Below, piece by piece: positions 9,901 to 17,010 of a stretch of 30,823 bases of DNA; the stretch's first letter is position 1, and the number at the start of each line of letters is the position of its first letter. A program made the position numbers and the translations under genes. The stretch is from JBDIVL01 sp039794405 (GTDB lineage Bacteria > Planctomycetota > Brocadiia > Brocadiales > Brocadiaceae), in NCBI GenBank assembly GCA_039794405.1, contig JBDIVL010000050.1, positions 1 to 30,823 of the forward strand, in the 5' to 3' direction. Below the pieces are notes generated by a model that did not search any database, was not told the origin of the DNA, and was given only the letters and a program-made list of their open reading frames with translations.

Positions 9901-10018
9901 CTCCCAAATCATTACCCTTTACCTTACCCCCGTTCTTTATACGTATATGGATACTTTCCAGGGGAAGATGCAAAAACTGGTTACTATTCGCCACAGAGTG
10001 AATAGAGAAAAGATCTAG
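6908..10018 (+). CDS. RND multidrug efflux permease, MdtB/MdtC-like
   Basis: A 1036-residue inner membrane drug/proton antiporter. ATG 6908 is preferred over the TTG one codon earlier because AAGAGAAG is well spaced and MNISELFIRRPVMTTIVMVG is the standard opening. The stretch LPNVDFPTLLVNASLSGASC resembles MdtB and MdtC. Helix 4 keeps both acidic residues (GFVVDDAIVMLENI, Asp405-Asp406). Helix 10 keeps the lysine (GIVKKNAIMQIDFA, Lys925). It therefore has the complete AcrB-type relay, unlike the permease at 1625-4837. E. coli MdtB and MdtC work as a heteromer, but only one permease is present here, so a homotrimer is likely. The stop codon's last base begins the repeat-like sequence at 10018. 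Confidence 0.95.
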   Translation: MNISELFIRRPVMTTIVMVGVLLFGIAGYRLLPVNDLPNVDFPTLLVNASLSGASCETMASSVATPLERQFSTIEGIKSMTSVNSLGNTQITLQFDLNRDLDAAAQDVQTAIIQATPFLPQDLPQPPTYKKVNPADQPVMYLALTSGTLPLWELNEYADTFMAQRISMISGVAQVQIFGSQKYAVRVQLNPHILANQGIGLDEVGKSLESENVNLPTGTLYGSHKAYTILATGQLFKADPYRSIIVAYRDGSPVYLEELGKVIDSVENDKALAWYVNRNGGQRAIVLAVRRQPGTNSVAVAKAIKELLPILESYLPPSAQLHILYDRSESIHESIYDVKFTMLLTLALVVMAIFLFLRNLSSTVIPSLALPLSVIGTFAVMYLLGYSIDNLSLIALILAIGFVVDDAIVMLENIVRHMEMGEGPFQAALNGSKEICFTILSMTLSLAAVFIPVLLMGGVVGKLFREFAVTICVAILISGFVSLTLTPMLCSRFLLPLTEKKYGRFYAGTERIFNGMLATYEWSLRKVLNYRLATLIISIVLLVVTGYLFMIVPKGFLPNEDQGTIFAITEAQEGTSPDKMVQLQQYVADIVQKDPNVRDFYSSVGGSGSSSNQGMMFIHLIPRPERRLSSLEVIEILRSKLSAIPGVRVFMQDPPEVRIEGQLTKSLYQFTLQSPNIEELYHYAPMLETKMRELPILQDVTSDLQIKNPQINIVIHRDKASTLGVTAKHIENTLYNAYGDRWVSTIYAPNDQYKVIMELEPQYQMDPNALSMLYVNSSNGYPIPLRAVATLKEDLGPQTINHMGQFPAVIISFNLKSGVSLGEATAKVNELAHEVLPATVKTSFQGAAREFQSSLKGLGTLLLFTILVIYMVLAILYESFIHPITILSGLPSAGFGALLTLLIFRIDLNVYAFVGLIMLIGIVKKNAIMQIDFALEAQRKDGKTPIDAIYQGCVVRFRPIMMTTMAAFLGALPLAIGFAAGAEARRPLGIVMVGGLLFSQIITLYLTPVLYTYMDTFQGKMQKLVTIRHRVNREKI

Positions 10019-10263
10019 GGGCTGTCCAAAAAATCCCATTATTTCTTTTTACCAAATTAGTGAAACGATGGCTTGCTGTAAGTCATTAAATTTTTGTGAT
10101 AATTCGTAAGTATCCGTGGCTAAAGTGCAGTTTTTAAGCTGTACTGTGTCCATTGGTTGTGTCCCTTCCCGTTATCCGGTTCCCATGATTTGGTACCAGC
10201 AGCTTGTAATCAACAACCGAAGTGATCTGCCCGTTTCAGTCAGAATGCCCTTCCTCGTTTTCA
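10018..10263 (-). pseudogene. Possible remnant of an insertion-sequence end
   Basis: GGGGCTGTCCAAAAAA (10018-10033) looks like an IS terminal repeat. On the minus strand a reading frame runs inward from about 10263 to TAA at 10051-10049, interrupted by one TAA near 10172. The piece after that stop contains MDTVQLKNCTLATDTYELSQ and runs to the terminal repeat. A frame ending close to a terminal repeat is typical of transposase 3' ends, but I do not recognise the family from this fragment. It could also be non-coding spacer. Treat as tentative. Confidence 0.25.
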
Positions 10264-10284
10264 AATAAGCTCCAAGGACAGTAC

Positions 10285-10312
10285 TTGATTAAATGAGGTT
10301 TTCTGTTATAGT
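10285..10312 (+). promoter_or_regulatory. Candidate sigma-70 type promoter for dapA
   Basis: TTGATT (10285-10290) and TATAGT (10307-10312) are separated by 16 bases, a fair match to the -35 and -10 consensus. The predicted start of transcription would be about 85 bases before the dapA ATG. Confidence 0.4.
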
Positions 10313-10403
10313 ATTACAGGATAGAGAAAAGACTGTTCAGGCAACCACAAGAGCACAAAGCATAGAGTACGGAATATAGATATAGAATAGAGGAGAAATG
10401 GAT

Positions 10404-11285
10404 ATGTTTGAAGGTTCCCTTGTAGCACTGGTAACCCCTTTTAAGAATGGTCGCGTTGATTATCAAAAGCTAAAGGAGCTTATCGAGTTCCACATCGAAA
10501 ATGGGACGAACGGGATAGTTCCTTGCGGTACAACTGGTGAATCTGCTACCCTTTCATTTGAAGAACACGAACAACTGGTTGGTGAAGTTGTTACGATAGT
10601 GGCGGGGAGGATACCTGTTCTTGCAGGGACAGGTTCAAATAATACCGCAGAGGCCCTGCACCTTACAAAACATGCAAAAAAGGCCGGTGCAAACGGGGCG
10701 TTGCTTATCACACCGTATTATAATAAGCCTACTCCAGAGGGACTCTACCGGCATTACAGATTAATTGCAGAAGAGGTTGATATCCCTATTGTGATATACA
10801 ATGTCCCTTCCCGTACAGGTATATCTATTTCACCAGAAACGGTAGCGAAGTTATCTGAGATAAAAAACATCGTTGGAATAAAAGAGGCAAGTGGAAGCAT
10901 TGACCAGGCAACTCAGATATTGCAACTGTGCAATATTACCGTTCTTTCAGGGGATGACTCTCTTACCCTGCCGATCATGTCAGTGGGGGGAAGGGGAGTG
11001 ATATCTGTGGTAGCTAATGTCGCCCCTTCGGATACAGCTGCATTAACCCGATACTGGCTGGAAGGGAATTTTGAGGCAGCCAGGAAGTATCACCATAAAC
11101 TTTTCCCGCTTTCGAAGAGTATGTTTATTGAGACCAATCCTATACCGGTAAAAACCGCCTTGAGATTACTGGGAAGACTAAATGGAGAAATGCGTCTGCC
11201 GTTGTGTGAAATGACAAAAGAAAACGAAAGCAAGTTAAGCAGCGCATTGAAAAGTTACGGCTTAATGTCTGGCCCGAATAAATGA
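10404..11285 (+). CDS. dapA: 4-hydroxy-tetrahydrodipicolinate synthase
   Basis: Condenses pyruvate with aspartate semialdehyde, the first committed step toward diaminopimelate and lysine, in the cytoplasm. The product is 293 residues, equal to E. coli DapA. ATG 10404 is chosen over 10398 because AGGAG is then 8-9 bases away and the protein starts MFEGSLVALVTPF, the family opening. Active-site landmarks are present: CGTTGES (Thr43-Thr44), IYNVPSRTG (Tyr132, Arg137) and IVGIKEASG with the Schiff-base Lys160. GDDSLTLPIMSVGGRGVISV follows as in the family. A probable promoter lies at 10285-10312. The gene seems to be transcribed alone, with a repeat-bearing spacer of 215 bases after it. Confidence 0.97.
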   Translation: MFEGSLVALVTPFKNGRVDYQKLKELIEFHIENGTNGIVPCGTTGESATLSFEEHEQLVGEVVTIVAGRIPVLAGTGSNNTAEALHLTKHAKKAGANGALLITPYYNKPTPEGLYRHYRLIAEEVDIPIVIYNVPSRTGISISPETVAKLSEIKNIVGIKEASGSIDQATQILQLCNITVLSGDDSLTLPIMSVGGRGVISVVANVAPSDTAALTRYWLEGNFEAARKYHHKLFPLSKSMFIETNPIPVKTALRLLGRLNGEMRLPLCEMTKENESKLSSALKSYGLMSGPNK

Positions 11286-11329
11286 AAAGAGTTAAAATAC
11301 GAAAATAGTATCATGAGACCATAACTAGC

Positions 11330-11422
11330 GAGGCGAAGCCTCAGACCGATTAAAGAGATTATGGACTGTCAAGCGGTCAGCTATCAGCAATTGAACAGAA
11401 GCTGCATGCTGACCACTGATTA
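11330..11422. repeat. Hairpin plus dispersed CAGCTATCAGC-type repeat
   Basis: A short stem GAGGC-GAA-GCCTC lies near 11330-11342. AGCGGTCAGCTATCAGCAA (11372-11390) and GCTGCATGCTGACCACTG (11401-11418) form an imperfect inverted pair. The same words recur at 20261-20318 and, in part, at 12255-12268 (GCTGATAGCTGATG). Confidence 0.5.
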
Positions 11423-11500
11423 CTTATACAATATTGGTTACTTTCAGAACTTGACTCATCCGAGAAGATACTTAGATATGAAGTATTTAAGGAGCTCCAT

Positions 11501-12064
11501 TTGGTAGATAAACAAAAGATCAGAGAAGCAACCCGCCTGTTTCTGGAAGGTATCGGTGACGATCCAAACCGTGAAGGACTCATAGAGACACCGGACAGGG
11601 TTGCCGATATGTGTGAAGAAATATTTGCCGGCGTTGGAAAGGACTCGTTTACGGAAATAAAAGTGTTAAAATCTGAGAAATATGATGAAATAGTCCTTTT
11701 AAAGGATATTCCTTTTTATTCAATGTGTGAACATCACCTCCTTCCATTTAGCGGTGTTGCACATGTGGCTTACATTCCTCAAGGAAACCGTGTAACCGGG
11801 ATCAGCAAACTCGCAAGGGTTGTTGAAATAGAGGCAAAGCGCCTCCAGGTTCAGGAAAGGCTTACCACGGATATCGCAGAATCCATCATGAAGGCATTAC
11901 GTCCCAAAGGGGTACTTGCTATCATTGAGGCTGAACACCTCTGCATGACGATGAGGGGGATAAAAAAACCAGGTACAAGGGTACAAACATCTGTGGTACG
12001 GGGCATCTTTCGTGATAATCCTGCTACCCGCGCAGAGGCAATGGCACTCATTAAAGGGTATTAA
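11501..12064 (+). CDS. folE: GTP cyclohydrolase I
   Basis: Converts GTP to 7,8-dihydroneopterin triphosphate and formate, the entry to folate and pterin cofactors. TTG 11501 is the start: AAGGAG (11489-11494) is six bases upstream and the protein begins MVDKQKIREATRLFLEGIG. It is 187 residues, the size of bacterial type I enzymes. Zinc ligands are visible at Cys76 and His79 (SMCEHHLLPF) and Cys148 (EAEHLCMTMRGIKKPGT). GTP-binding and allosteric-region motifs RLQVQERLT and KRPKG-like LRPKGVLAI are intact. No partner folate gene is adjacent; the next gene is 359 bases away and unrelated. Confidence 0.97.
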   Translation: MVDKQKIREATRLFLEGIGDDPNREGLIETPDRVADMCEEIFAGVGKDSFTEIKVLKSEKYDEIVLLKDIPFYSMCEHHLLPFSGVAHVAYIPQGNRVTGISKLARVVEIEAKRLQVQERLTTDIAESIMKALRPKGVLAIIEAEHLCMTMRGIKKPGTRVQTSVVRGIFRDNPATRAEAMALIKGY

Positions 12065-12423
12065 CACTTTCTATACGACGTATCTTCACACATGAGTCGG
12101 GCTTAAGAAGAAATCACGGGAACCACAGATTGCACAGATAGAAATCTTAAATGAGTGCATGGGTATTTATAGTATCCAAAGGACGAAACGAACATTACTT
12201 AGGTTCTGTATATGTTGGTGATTTTAGCGTTAAAAGATGGTCTGGTTTGTCCGTGCTGATAGCTGATGTAATCAAATCCTGATTCATTTTATTCGGCTTC
12301 ATTTTGGATTACTATAACACACTTATCCATTTATGAAATCTGTGGTTTTCAATCCCTTTTTATCTGTTTGAGGCTTTGACTTGCTGGCAAGTTTAGACCG
12401 AAGGCTTTACGGTTCACTTCAAA
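12065..12423. repeat. 359-base spacer with an inverted pair AACCACAGATT / AATCTGTGGTT
   Basis: AACCACAGATT (12121-12131) and its exact complement (12337-12347) are 205 bases apart, bounding a 227-base segment with no coding potential that I can see. Within it lie GCTGATAGCTGATG (12255-12268), a word of the repeat at 11372 and 20261, and the copy (12270-12293) of the 24-base stretch found at 388-411. It may be a MITE-like element carrying older repeats. No other feature was evident. Confidence 0.4.
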
Positions 12424-15177
12424 ATGAAGCTTCATTTGAGAAATAACTCCACAATCGTTGTGATAGGCGGAGGGCCTGCAGGGAGCTTTTTTACCCATTT
12501 TGTCCTCAAATTTGCAAAAGAGTATGGGTATGAGATCCGTGTAATCATTCTCGATGGGAGGGATTTTATCCAAAAGGGGCCTATCGGATGCAATATGTGC
12601 GCAGGTGTTCTATCCGAAACCCTTATCAAAAAAATGGAATGCGAGGGGATCGTATTACCAAAAACACGTGTTCAGCAAGAAATAGGTGGTTATTATCTCC
12701 AAACACAGGAACGCGGTATCCCACTCCGTCACCCCGAACGTGGACATAATCCAAGAATCGTAACGGTCTTTCGTGGAAATGGTCCCCGGTTTTCAACGTT
12801 AACAGCTAATATCAGTTTTGACGACTTTTTACTGAAGTATGTTGTATCCGAGGGTGCAAAGGTTTTTCCTGCTGTTGTTGAAGAAATAGAATTACCAAAG
12901 GATCCACGTGATTTAGTAAACATCGTCTACAAGGAATCCGAGGTAAGAAAAAAATTGTCCTGTGATCTCATTACAGGAGCCTTTGGACTTAACACATCTC
13001 TTATCAAGAGGATTATTGGCGGGAAGTTTGGATATCGGGAGCCAAAATCAGTACGGACGTGTAATTCGGAACTCTACCTGGGACGATCCTTTATTCAGGA
13101 ACGGTTTCAGAAAACAATTTACGTATTTGCGCTGGGAATTAAGCCGATTAAATTTGCTGTCCTTATACCCAAAGGCGATTACGTTACTGTTTCACTCATT
13201 GGAAATGAAGATATAACAAAATCGCATTTACTTGAGTTTATAAAACACCCCAAGGTGCGTGAACTCTTGCCCGAAGGATGGATGCTACCCAAAGACCTTT
13301 GTATATGCTTTCCAAAAATATCTGTATCTCATGCCGCACATCCTTATACCAACAGGCTGGTCATTATAGGAGATGCGAGTATCTCACGTACCTATAAAAA
13401 TGGCATTGAATCAGCCTTTGATACAGCAAAACTAGCTGCACAAACAATTTTTAAGAATGGTATTTCAGAAGAAGATTTTCGGAAGGGATATTACAAGCCT
13501 GCTTTAAGACTCCTGGCACAGGATAATTTCTTTGGCAACCTTATGTTTGGCATTCATGACTATACTACATCAAGAAAACAGTTAGTGAATGTGCAGTTTG
13601 ATCATCTTGAAAAACGGAAGGATGCCTGGGAATCTATTCAAATTAATGGTATTCTGTGGAATATGGTTACCGGTAATGCGAGTTATAAGGAAATATTTTC
13701 TAAAGCCATAGACCCGCGTCTCCATATTGCCATGTTTCCGTACATTTTTTCTGCTGTTGTAAGGCAAATAGGTGATTTTTTTAAAGATCATATAACTTTG
13801 AGGGGTCGTGTAACAGGGCACAGTAGAGCTCCTGCCTCTATTTCTTCACAAAGGGGAATTACAAGGGCAGTAAAGAACTTGTTAAAAATAGGTTCGTTCC
13901 CGGAGAAATCTGAGCTAGGTCCTCTGAGGGATGGCCAGACAGTTGTTATTATTGGTGGAGGACCGGCAGGCAGCAGTTGTGCTATCCGCTTAAAGAACCT
14001 TGCCAAAAAACAAGGTATAAACTTGGACGTTATTATTTTTGAATTGAAGGATTTTGAGGGTGGTCTTGAACACAACGAATGTGCTGGCGTTCTCTCTCAA
14101 CCAATTGAACATATTATTGAAGATGGATTAGGAATCCCTTTTCCCTGGCATTTGGTTAAAAGAGAAGTACCTGGCTATTATCTCCACACGAATGGCCATG
14201 TCGTAAAACTTGAAGGAGGAGGGGAAATCTCTTACGCCCTCAGGAGAATTCAGTTTGATGCCTATCTCTTGCAAAAGGCGAAAGAGGCCGGGGTAACCGT
14301 TATTCAGAGCAAGGTTACCGATGTGGAGATAGGTAAACAGAAGATTACTGTCTATAGTGAGACAAAGCATGTCCTGGCGGATGTTGTAGTTGGTGCATTT
14401 GGTCTTGAAGAAGGTACGAATAGAGTATTTGAAAGTGAAACGCCTTACCGGTCACCAAAGTTTTTATTAACCATATTAACCAAATTTCATCCCATGGGAA
14501 AATCCCATGATTTAGAGGCAACGGATGGATACATCCATGCCTTTTTACCCTCTCAGAAAGAGATAGAATTTGGCGCCATTACGCCGAAAGCCGATCACTA
14601 TACCATCAATATCGCCGGGGCAAAGATTTCTTCAAGGTCTATGGATGAATTTCTGCGCTTACCCGATGTATTAAAGGTGCTTCCAGAAAACTTCAAAGGA
14701 TCTTTAGATCATCTTGACTACCATCGGGGTTGCTTTCCTATTAAGCCGGCGAAACATTTCTTTGGGAACAGATATGTCGTCATTGGTGACGCAGCCGGTC
14801 TTATCCGGCCTTTTAAAGGGAAAGGGGTCAACGCTGCTTGCTTGATGGGTATAAAAGCAGCTGAGACAATGATGGATGTCGGCATATCTAAAAAGGCTTT
14901 TCAAACTTACATGGATAGTTTTCATGAGGTCGCAAAGGATCTTCCTTATGCTAAAGCGGTAAGGAGGTTCGTCATTTGGGGGGCCTCATATGGTTTTCTC
15001 GCACCCATTATTCAAGTTGCAAAGGATCATCCGGCATGCAAGAGGGCACTATTCGATAGTGTATCGGGCAAAAAACCTTACCGGGAGATTTTGCTTGGCA
15101 CCATAAATCCACGTCTCTTGCTCAGAATACTCCTCACCTTCATCCAGTGGCTCATAAAGCGGATTACAGACAGATAA
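12424..15177 (+). CDS. Tandem-duplicated geranylgeranyl-reductase-like FAD oxidoreductase
   Basis: A 917-residue protein built of two homologous FAD-binding oxidoreductase halves. Half 1 begins STIVVIGGGPAGSFF (about residue 8) and half 2 begins TVVIIGGGPAGSSC (about residue 505); both are dinucleotide-binding GxGxxG folds. Each half then has the same cysteine motif: CNMCAGVLSETLI and HNECAGVLSQPIE. Each also has a second FAD motif (VIIGDASISRTYKNG and VVIGDAAGLIRPFKG) and an alpha-helical tail (ASYKEIFSKAIDPRLHIAMF and KPYREILLGTINPRLLLRIL). Geranylgeranyl reductases saturate isoprenoid chains, and related enzymes are normally single-domain at about 400 residues. The upstream frame closes at 12394, so ATG 12424 is the only start, with a weak ribosome site. 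Substrate is unknown; isoprenoid or other unsaturated lipid is inference. Confidence 0.85.
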   Translation: MKLHLRNNSTIVVIGGGPAGSFFTHFVLKFAKEYGYEIRVIILDGRDFIQKGPIGCNMCAGVLSETLIKKMECEGIVLPKTRVQQEIGGYYLQTQERGIPLRHPERGHNPRIVTVFRGNGPRFSTLTANISFDDFLLKYVVSEGAKVFPAVVEEIELPKDPRDLVNIVYKESEVRKKLSCDLITGAFGLNTSLIKRIIGGKFGYREPKSVRTCNSELYLGRSFIQERFQKTIYVFALGIKPIKFAVLIPKGDYVTVSLIGNEDITKSHLLEFIKHPKVRELLPEGWMLPKDLCICFPKISVSHAAHPYTNRLVIIGDASISRTYKNGIESAFDTAKLAAQTIFKNGISEEDFRKGYYKPALRLLAQDNFFGNLMFGIHDYTTSRKQLVNVQFDHLEKRKDAWESIQINGILWNMVTGNASYKEIFSKAIDPRLHIAMFPYIFSAVVRQIGDFFKDHITLRGRVTGHSRAPASISSQRGITRAVKNLLKIGSFPEKSELGPLRDGQTVVIIGGGPAGSSCAIRLKNLAKKQGINLDVIIFELKDFEGGLEHNECAGVLSQPIEHIIEDGLGIPFPWHLVKREVPGYYLHTNGHVVKLEGGGEISYALRRIQFDAYLLQKAKEAGVTVIQSKVTDVEIGKQKITVYSETKHVLADVVVGAFGLEEGTNRVFESETPYRSPKFLLTILTKFHPMGKSHDLEATDGYIHAFLPSQKEIEFGAITPKADHYTINIAGAKISSRSMDEFLRLPDVLKVLPENFKGSLDHLDYHRGCFPIKPAKHFFGNRYVVIGDAAGLIRPFKGKGVNAACLMGIKAAETMMDVGISKKAFQTYMDSFHEVAKDLPYAKAVRRFVIWGASYGFLAPIIQVAKDHPACKRALFDSVSGKKPYREILLGTINPRLLLRILLTFIQWLIKRITDR

Positions 15178-15348
15178 AGCAAGTATGTCAAACCTGTTCC
15201 TGGCGGGTCCTTTTCTGGCATGACCCAGGGGTTCAGGAATGCAAAAATCCGGAATGAGATGGATTTATAGGAATTTTTATTTTCTATAAGTGGTTTGTGT
15301 CCTAAATCATGTGTAGAGTAGACAATGCCAGCTCCACCCAGCTAACCA

Positions 15349-15377
15349 TGAGTTCGCCAAAAGCAATAAGTTCATAT
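15349..15377. repeat. Dispersed repeat TGAGTTCGCCAAAAGCAATA, copy 1
   Basis: TGAGTTCGCCAAAAGCAATA followed by AGTTCAT matches TGAGTTCGCCAAAGGCGATA plus AGTTCAT at 24092-24118 with two differences. In copy 2 the centre forms the stem TCGCC-AAA-GGCGA. Confidence 0.6.
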
Positions 15378-15442
15378 TGAACCTTAAGCTGGGGGCACAG
15401 GGCATATGCATCAAGCTAAGAAAAATGTAATTACTCAAAATT

Positions 15443-15518
15443 CTGTTGAAGACCTCCCCTTTATCCCCTCCTTCCGAAGGAGGGGAATGGGGGGATAAAA
15501 ATTCATAAAATTCAACAG
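15443..15518. repeat. Nested inverted repeats around a GC-rich palindrome
   Basis: CTGTTGAA (15443-15450) pairs with TTCAACAG (15511-15518). Inside, TTTATCCCC (15460-15468) pairs with GGGGATAAA (15491-15499), and CCCCTCCTTC-C-GAAGGAGGGG (15465-15485) is a perfect 10-base stem. Confidence 0.6.
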
Positions 15519-15522
15519 CCTG

Positions 15523-15606
15523 GTAGGATGGGTCAAGCGGAGCAGACCCATCAATGTTGTAGAACATTTTTATTTAATGGGTGCGCTGTCGCTTCACCCA
15601 TCCTAC
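15523..15606. repeat. REP/MITE-like 84-base palindrome (GTAGGATGGGT ends)
   Basis: GTAGGATGGGT (15523-15533) is the exact complement of ACCCATCCTAC (15596-15606). Pairing continues inward with small gaps (CAAGCGGAGCAGACCCAT against ATGGGTGCGCTGTCGCTT). Elements with GTAGGATGGGT ends are widely dispersed in environmental bacterial genomes. Confidence 0.6.
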
Positions 15607-15655
15607 AGAACTTAAGCTCTCTCTATGACCTTCAGTCTTGACTATACGCTTTCCA

Positions 15656-15779
15656 GCCCTTTGGGCCTTTGTTGTTAGATAAAACGGGTATTCAGAACAA
15701 AGGACTGAAAGGCCGTAAGAGTATAACAGAGGGTGAAGCCCTCTGATAAGAAACAAAAGATATCAAGCCCTGAAAGGGC
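15656..15779. repeat. Cluster of three short perfect hairpins
   Basis: GCCC-TTT-GGGC (15656-15666), CAGAGGG-TGAAG-CCCTCTG (15727-15745) and GCCCT-GAA-AGGGC (15767-15779). None is followed by a T-run, so they do not look like intrinsic terminators. Confidence 0.5.
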
Positions 15780-15938
15780 GAAAGAATATCTTTTTCGGTA
15801 TATTAGCTTAGCTTGATGCATATGGGGGCTCAGGGACACAAACAGTTGAATAAAAAACTTGATTTTCATTAATAGATATAATAACTTCTTAACCGCAAAA
15901 CAATATCTTGTTCAAGTATAAATTGTAAAGGAGACCTT

Positions 15939-16397
15939 ATGAAGTTAAAGAGTATTATATTTATTGTAGTTTTATTTATTTCAACAAATGTGTTTGCAAA
16001 ACAATATTTTAGTATAGAAGACAACCAAAAAGTTGAAATTACCTTTGACGCCATAGATGTTGCTGCTGGAGCGATCGAAGAACAGCTAATTACAGTATCT
16101 GATACCGAAAACAAAGAATACTCAGGCGTCCTAGCATATATAACACAAAATAAAGTTCCAAATGACTGGAAAAGGATGCTACCATACGAAACTTATGTAA
16201 ATCCTAGTTTTCGTTATCGATATGAAATAGGTTATTCTCCCAGCAACGGAGTAATCGCTGTAATAAGAAGATTAGATAATCGTAGCGAGTCTGAAGATTG
16301 GGAAGTTTTAGAGGAAACGATAACTCTGGAATGGTATCTCATTAAAAACAAACGATCGAAGGATAAGAAAGACATGATAAAAGAACCTATAGGGTAA
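15939..16397 (+). CDS. Small secreted protein of unknown function
   Basis: I do not recognise a family. The 152-residue product begins with a clear signal peptide (MKLKSIIFIVVLFISTNVFA, probable cut after Ala20), so it should be exported to the periplasm or beyond. The mature part is mixed charged and beta-like (IEDNQKVEITFDAIDVAAGA; YEIGYSPSNGVIAVIRRLDN) with no cysteines, and ends in a lysine-rich tail (KNKRSKDKKD). A strong ribosome site, AAAGGAG, lies seven to eight bases before ATG 15939, supporting a real gene. It is followed after 43 bases by another small secreted protein in the same direction, likely one unit. The pair is AT-rich and bordered by palindromic repeats, which may indicate an accessory insertion. 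Confidence 0.7.
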   Translation: MKLKSIIFIVVLFISTNVFAKQYFSIEDNQKVEITFDAIDVAAGAIEEQLITVSDTENKEYSGVLAYITQNKVPNDWKRMLPYETYVNPSFRYRYEIGYSPSNGVIAVIRRLDNRSESEDWEVLEETITLEWYLIKNKRSKDKKDMIKEPIG

Positions 16398-16440
16398 AGA
16401 TGTAAATATGGTTCTTATAAAGTAAAAAAGGAGGAATGAG

Positions 16441-16872
16441 ATGAGGAATTTATTTGGAATATTCTTCGCAATATTATCTTTAGCTAGCACGGCTTCAGTC
16501 TGTAATGCAGGCAATATTGAAGTGTTTAAGAAAGCCACATATGATTTGACGCTTAAAAATAAAACGATAAAAGCTGGAAGCAGTATAGTTGAGACCTTCG
16601 ATATCGATACCATTAAGAATAAATTACCAGATCAAATATTTTCAACCGTTGAAACTGGTGAATGGGTATACAATTTACCTTCCGATGTCGGGGTGTCAAA
16701 TGCCGACAAAGAGATGGACAAAATAATTGAGTATTGGGAAGTCAGCTTCGCAAAGGTTAAAAATGGTGGCAAAGTAGTCTTTAGCAGAGTTATAACAAAT
16801 AATGATTCAGTAGATAGGGATTCTTATACTTGGAATTTAAAGGTAACATGCAGGTTTGTAAAGTATAGATAA
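16441..16872 (+). CDS. Small secreted protein of unknown function
   Basis: No family recognised. The 143-residue product has a signal peptide (MRNLFGIFFAILSLASTASVCNA, probable cut before GNIEVF). AAAAGGAGG a few bases upstream of ATG 16441 is a near-ideal ribosome site. The mature protein looks beta-rich (ATYDLTLKNKTIKAGSSIVE; KVVFSRVITNNDS; TWNLKVTCRFVKYR) and could be a small sandwich fold. It lies 43 bases after another small exported protein; I see no convincing similarity between the two. A short hairpin (GGTAGG, 16885-16890, with CCTACC, 16901-16906) follows the stop and is a repeat-type palindrome without a T-run. Confidence 0.7.
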   Translation: MRNLFGIFFAILSLASTASVCNAGNIEVFKKATYDLTLKNKTIKAGSSIVETFDIDTIKNKLPDQIFSTVETGEWVYNLPSDVGVSNADKEMDKIIEYWEVSFAKVKNGGKVVFSRVITNNDSVDRDSYTWNLKVTCRFVKYR

Positions 16873-16884
16873 CCTTGTAGCCAA

Positions 16885-16906
16885 GGTAGGGTAGGCACCA
16901 CCTACC
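16885..16906. repeat. Short hairpin after the secreted-protein pair
   Basis: GGTAGG and CCTACC form a six-base stem over a ten-base loop that itself holds GTAGG-CACCA-CCTAC. No T-run follows, so a terminator role is doubtful. Confidence 0.35.
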
Positions 16907-17010
16907 AAAAGCAAATATTGAAAATTGAATAGGCACTCTGGACTGATCATCTGTGAGACTGCCAAACTGGGTAGAAAAGGCCGAATCCTAGTGCTAGGTA
17001 TTATCGCCCT

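Larger units (their letters stand above)
15403..15824. repeat. 422-base unit with perfect 18-base terminal inverted repeats
   Basis: CATATGCATCAAGCTAAG (15403-15420) is the exact complement of CTTAGCTTGATGCATATG (15807-15824). Between them lie nested inverted repeats and no open frame of note. This is the arrangement of a non-autonomous element or of repeated insertion of small palindromes within one another. Confidence 0.55.
15178..15938. other. 761-base gene-free region made mostly of nested palindromes
   Basis: No gene is supported here. The segment contains a repeat word shared with 24092-24120, then a 422-base unit (15403-15824) with perfect 18-base inverted ends. Inside it are at least five further hairpins, listed separately. 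Short frames on both strands are low-complexity by-products of these palindromes. Confidence 0.7.

Noticed and set aside
15307..15869. Several 60-86 codon minus-strand frames in the palindrome nest
   Set aside because: They are made of repeat sequence, lack ribosome sites and show no protein-like pattern.
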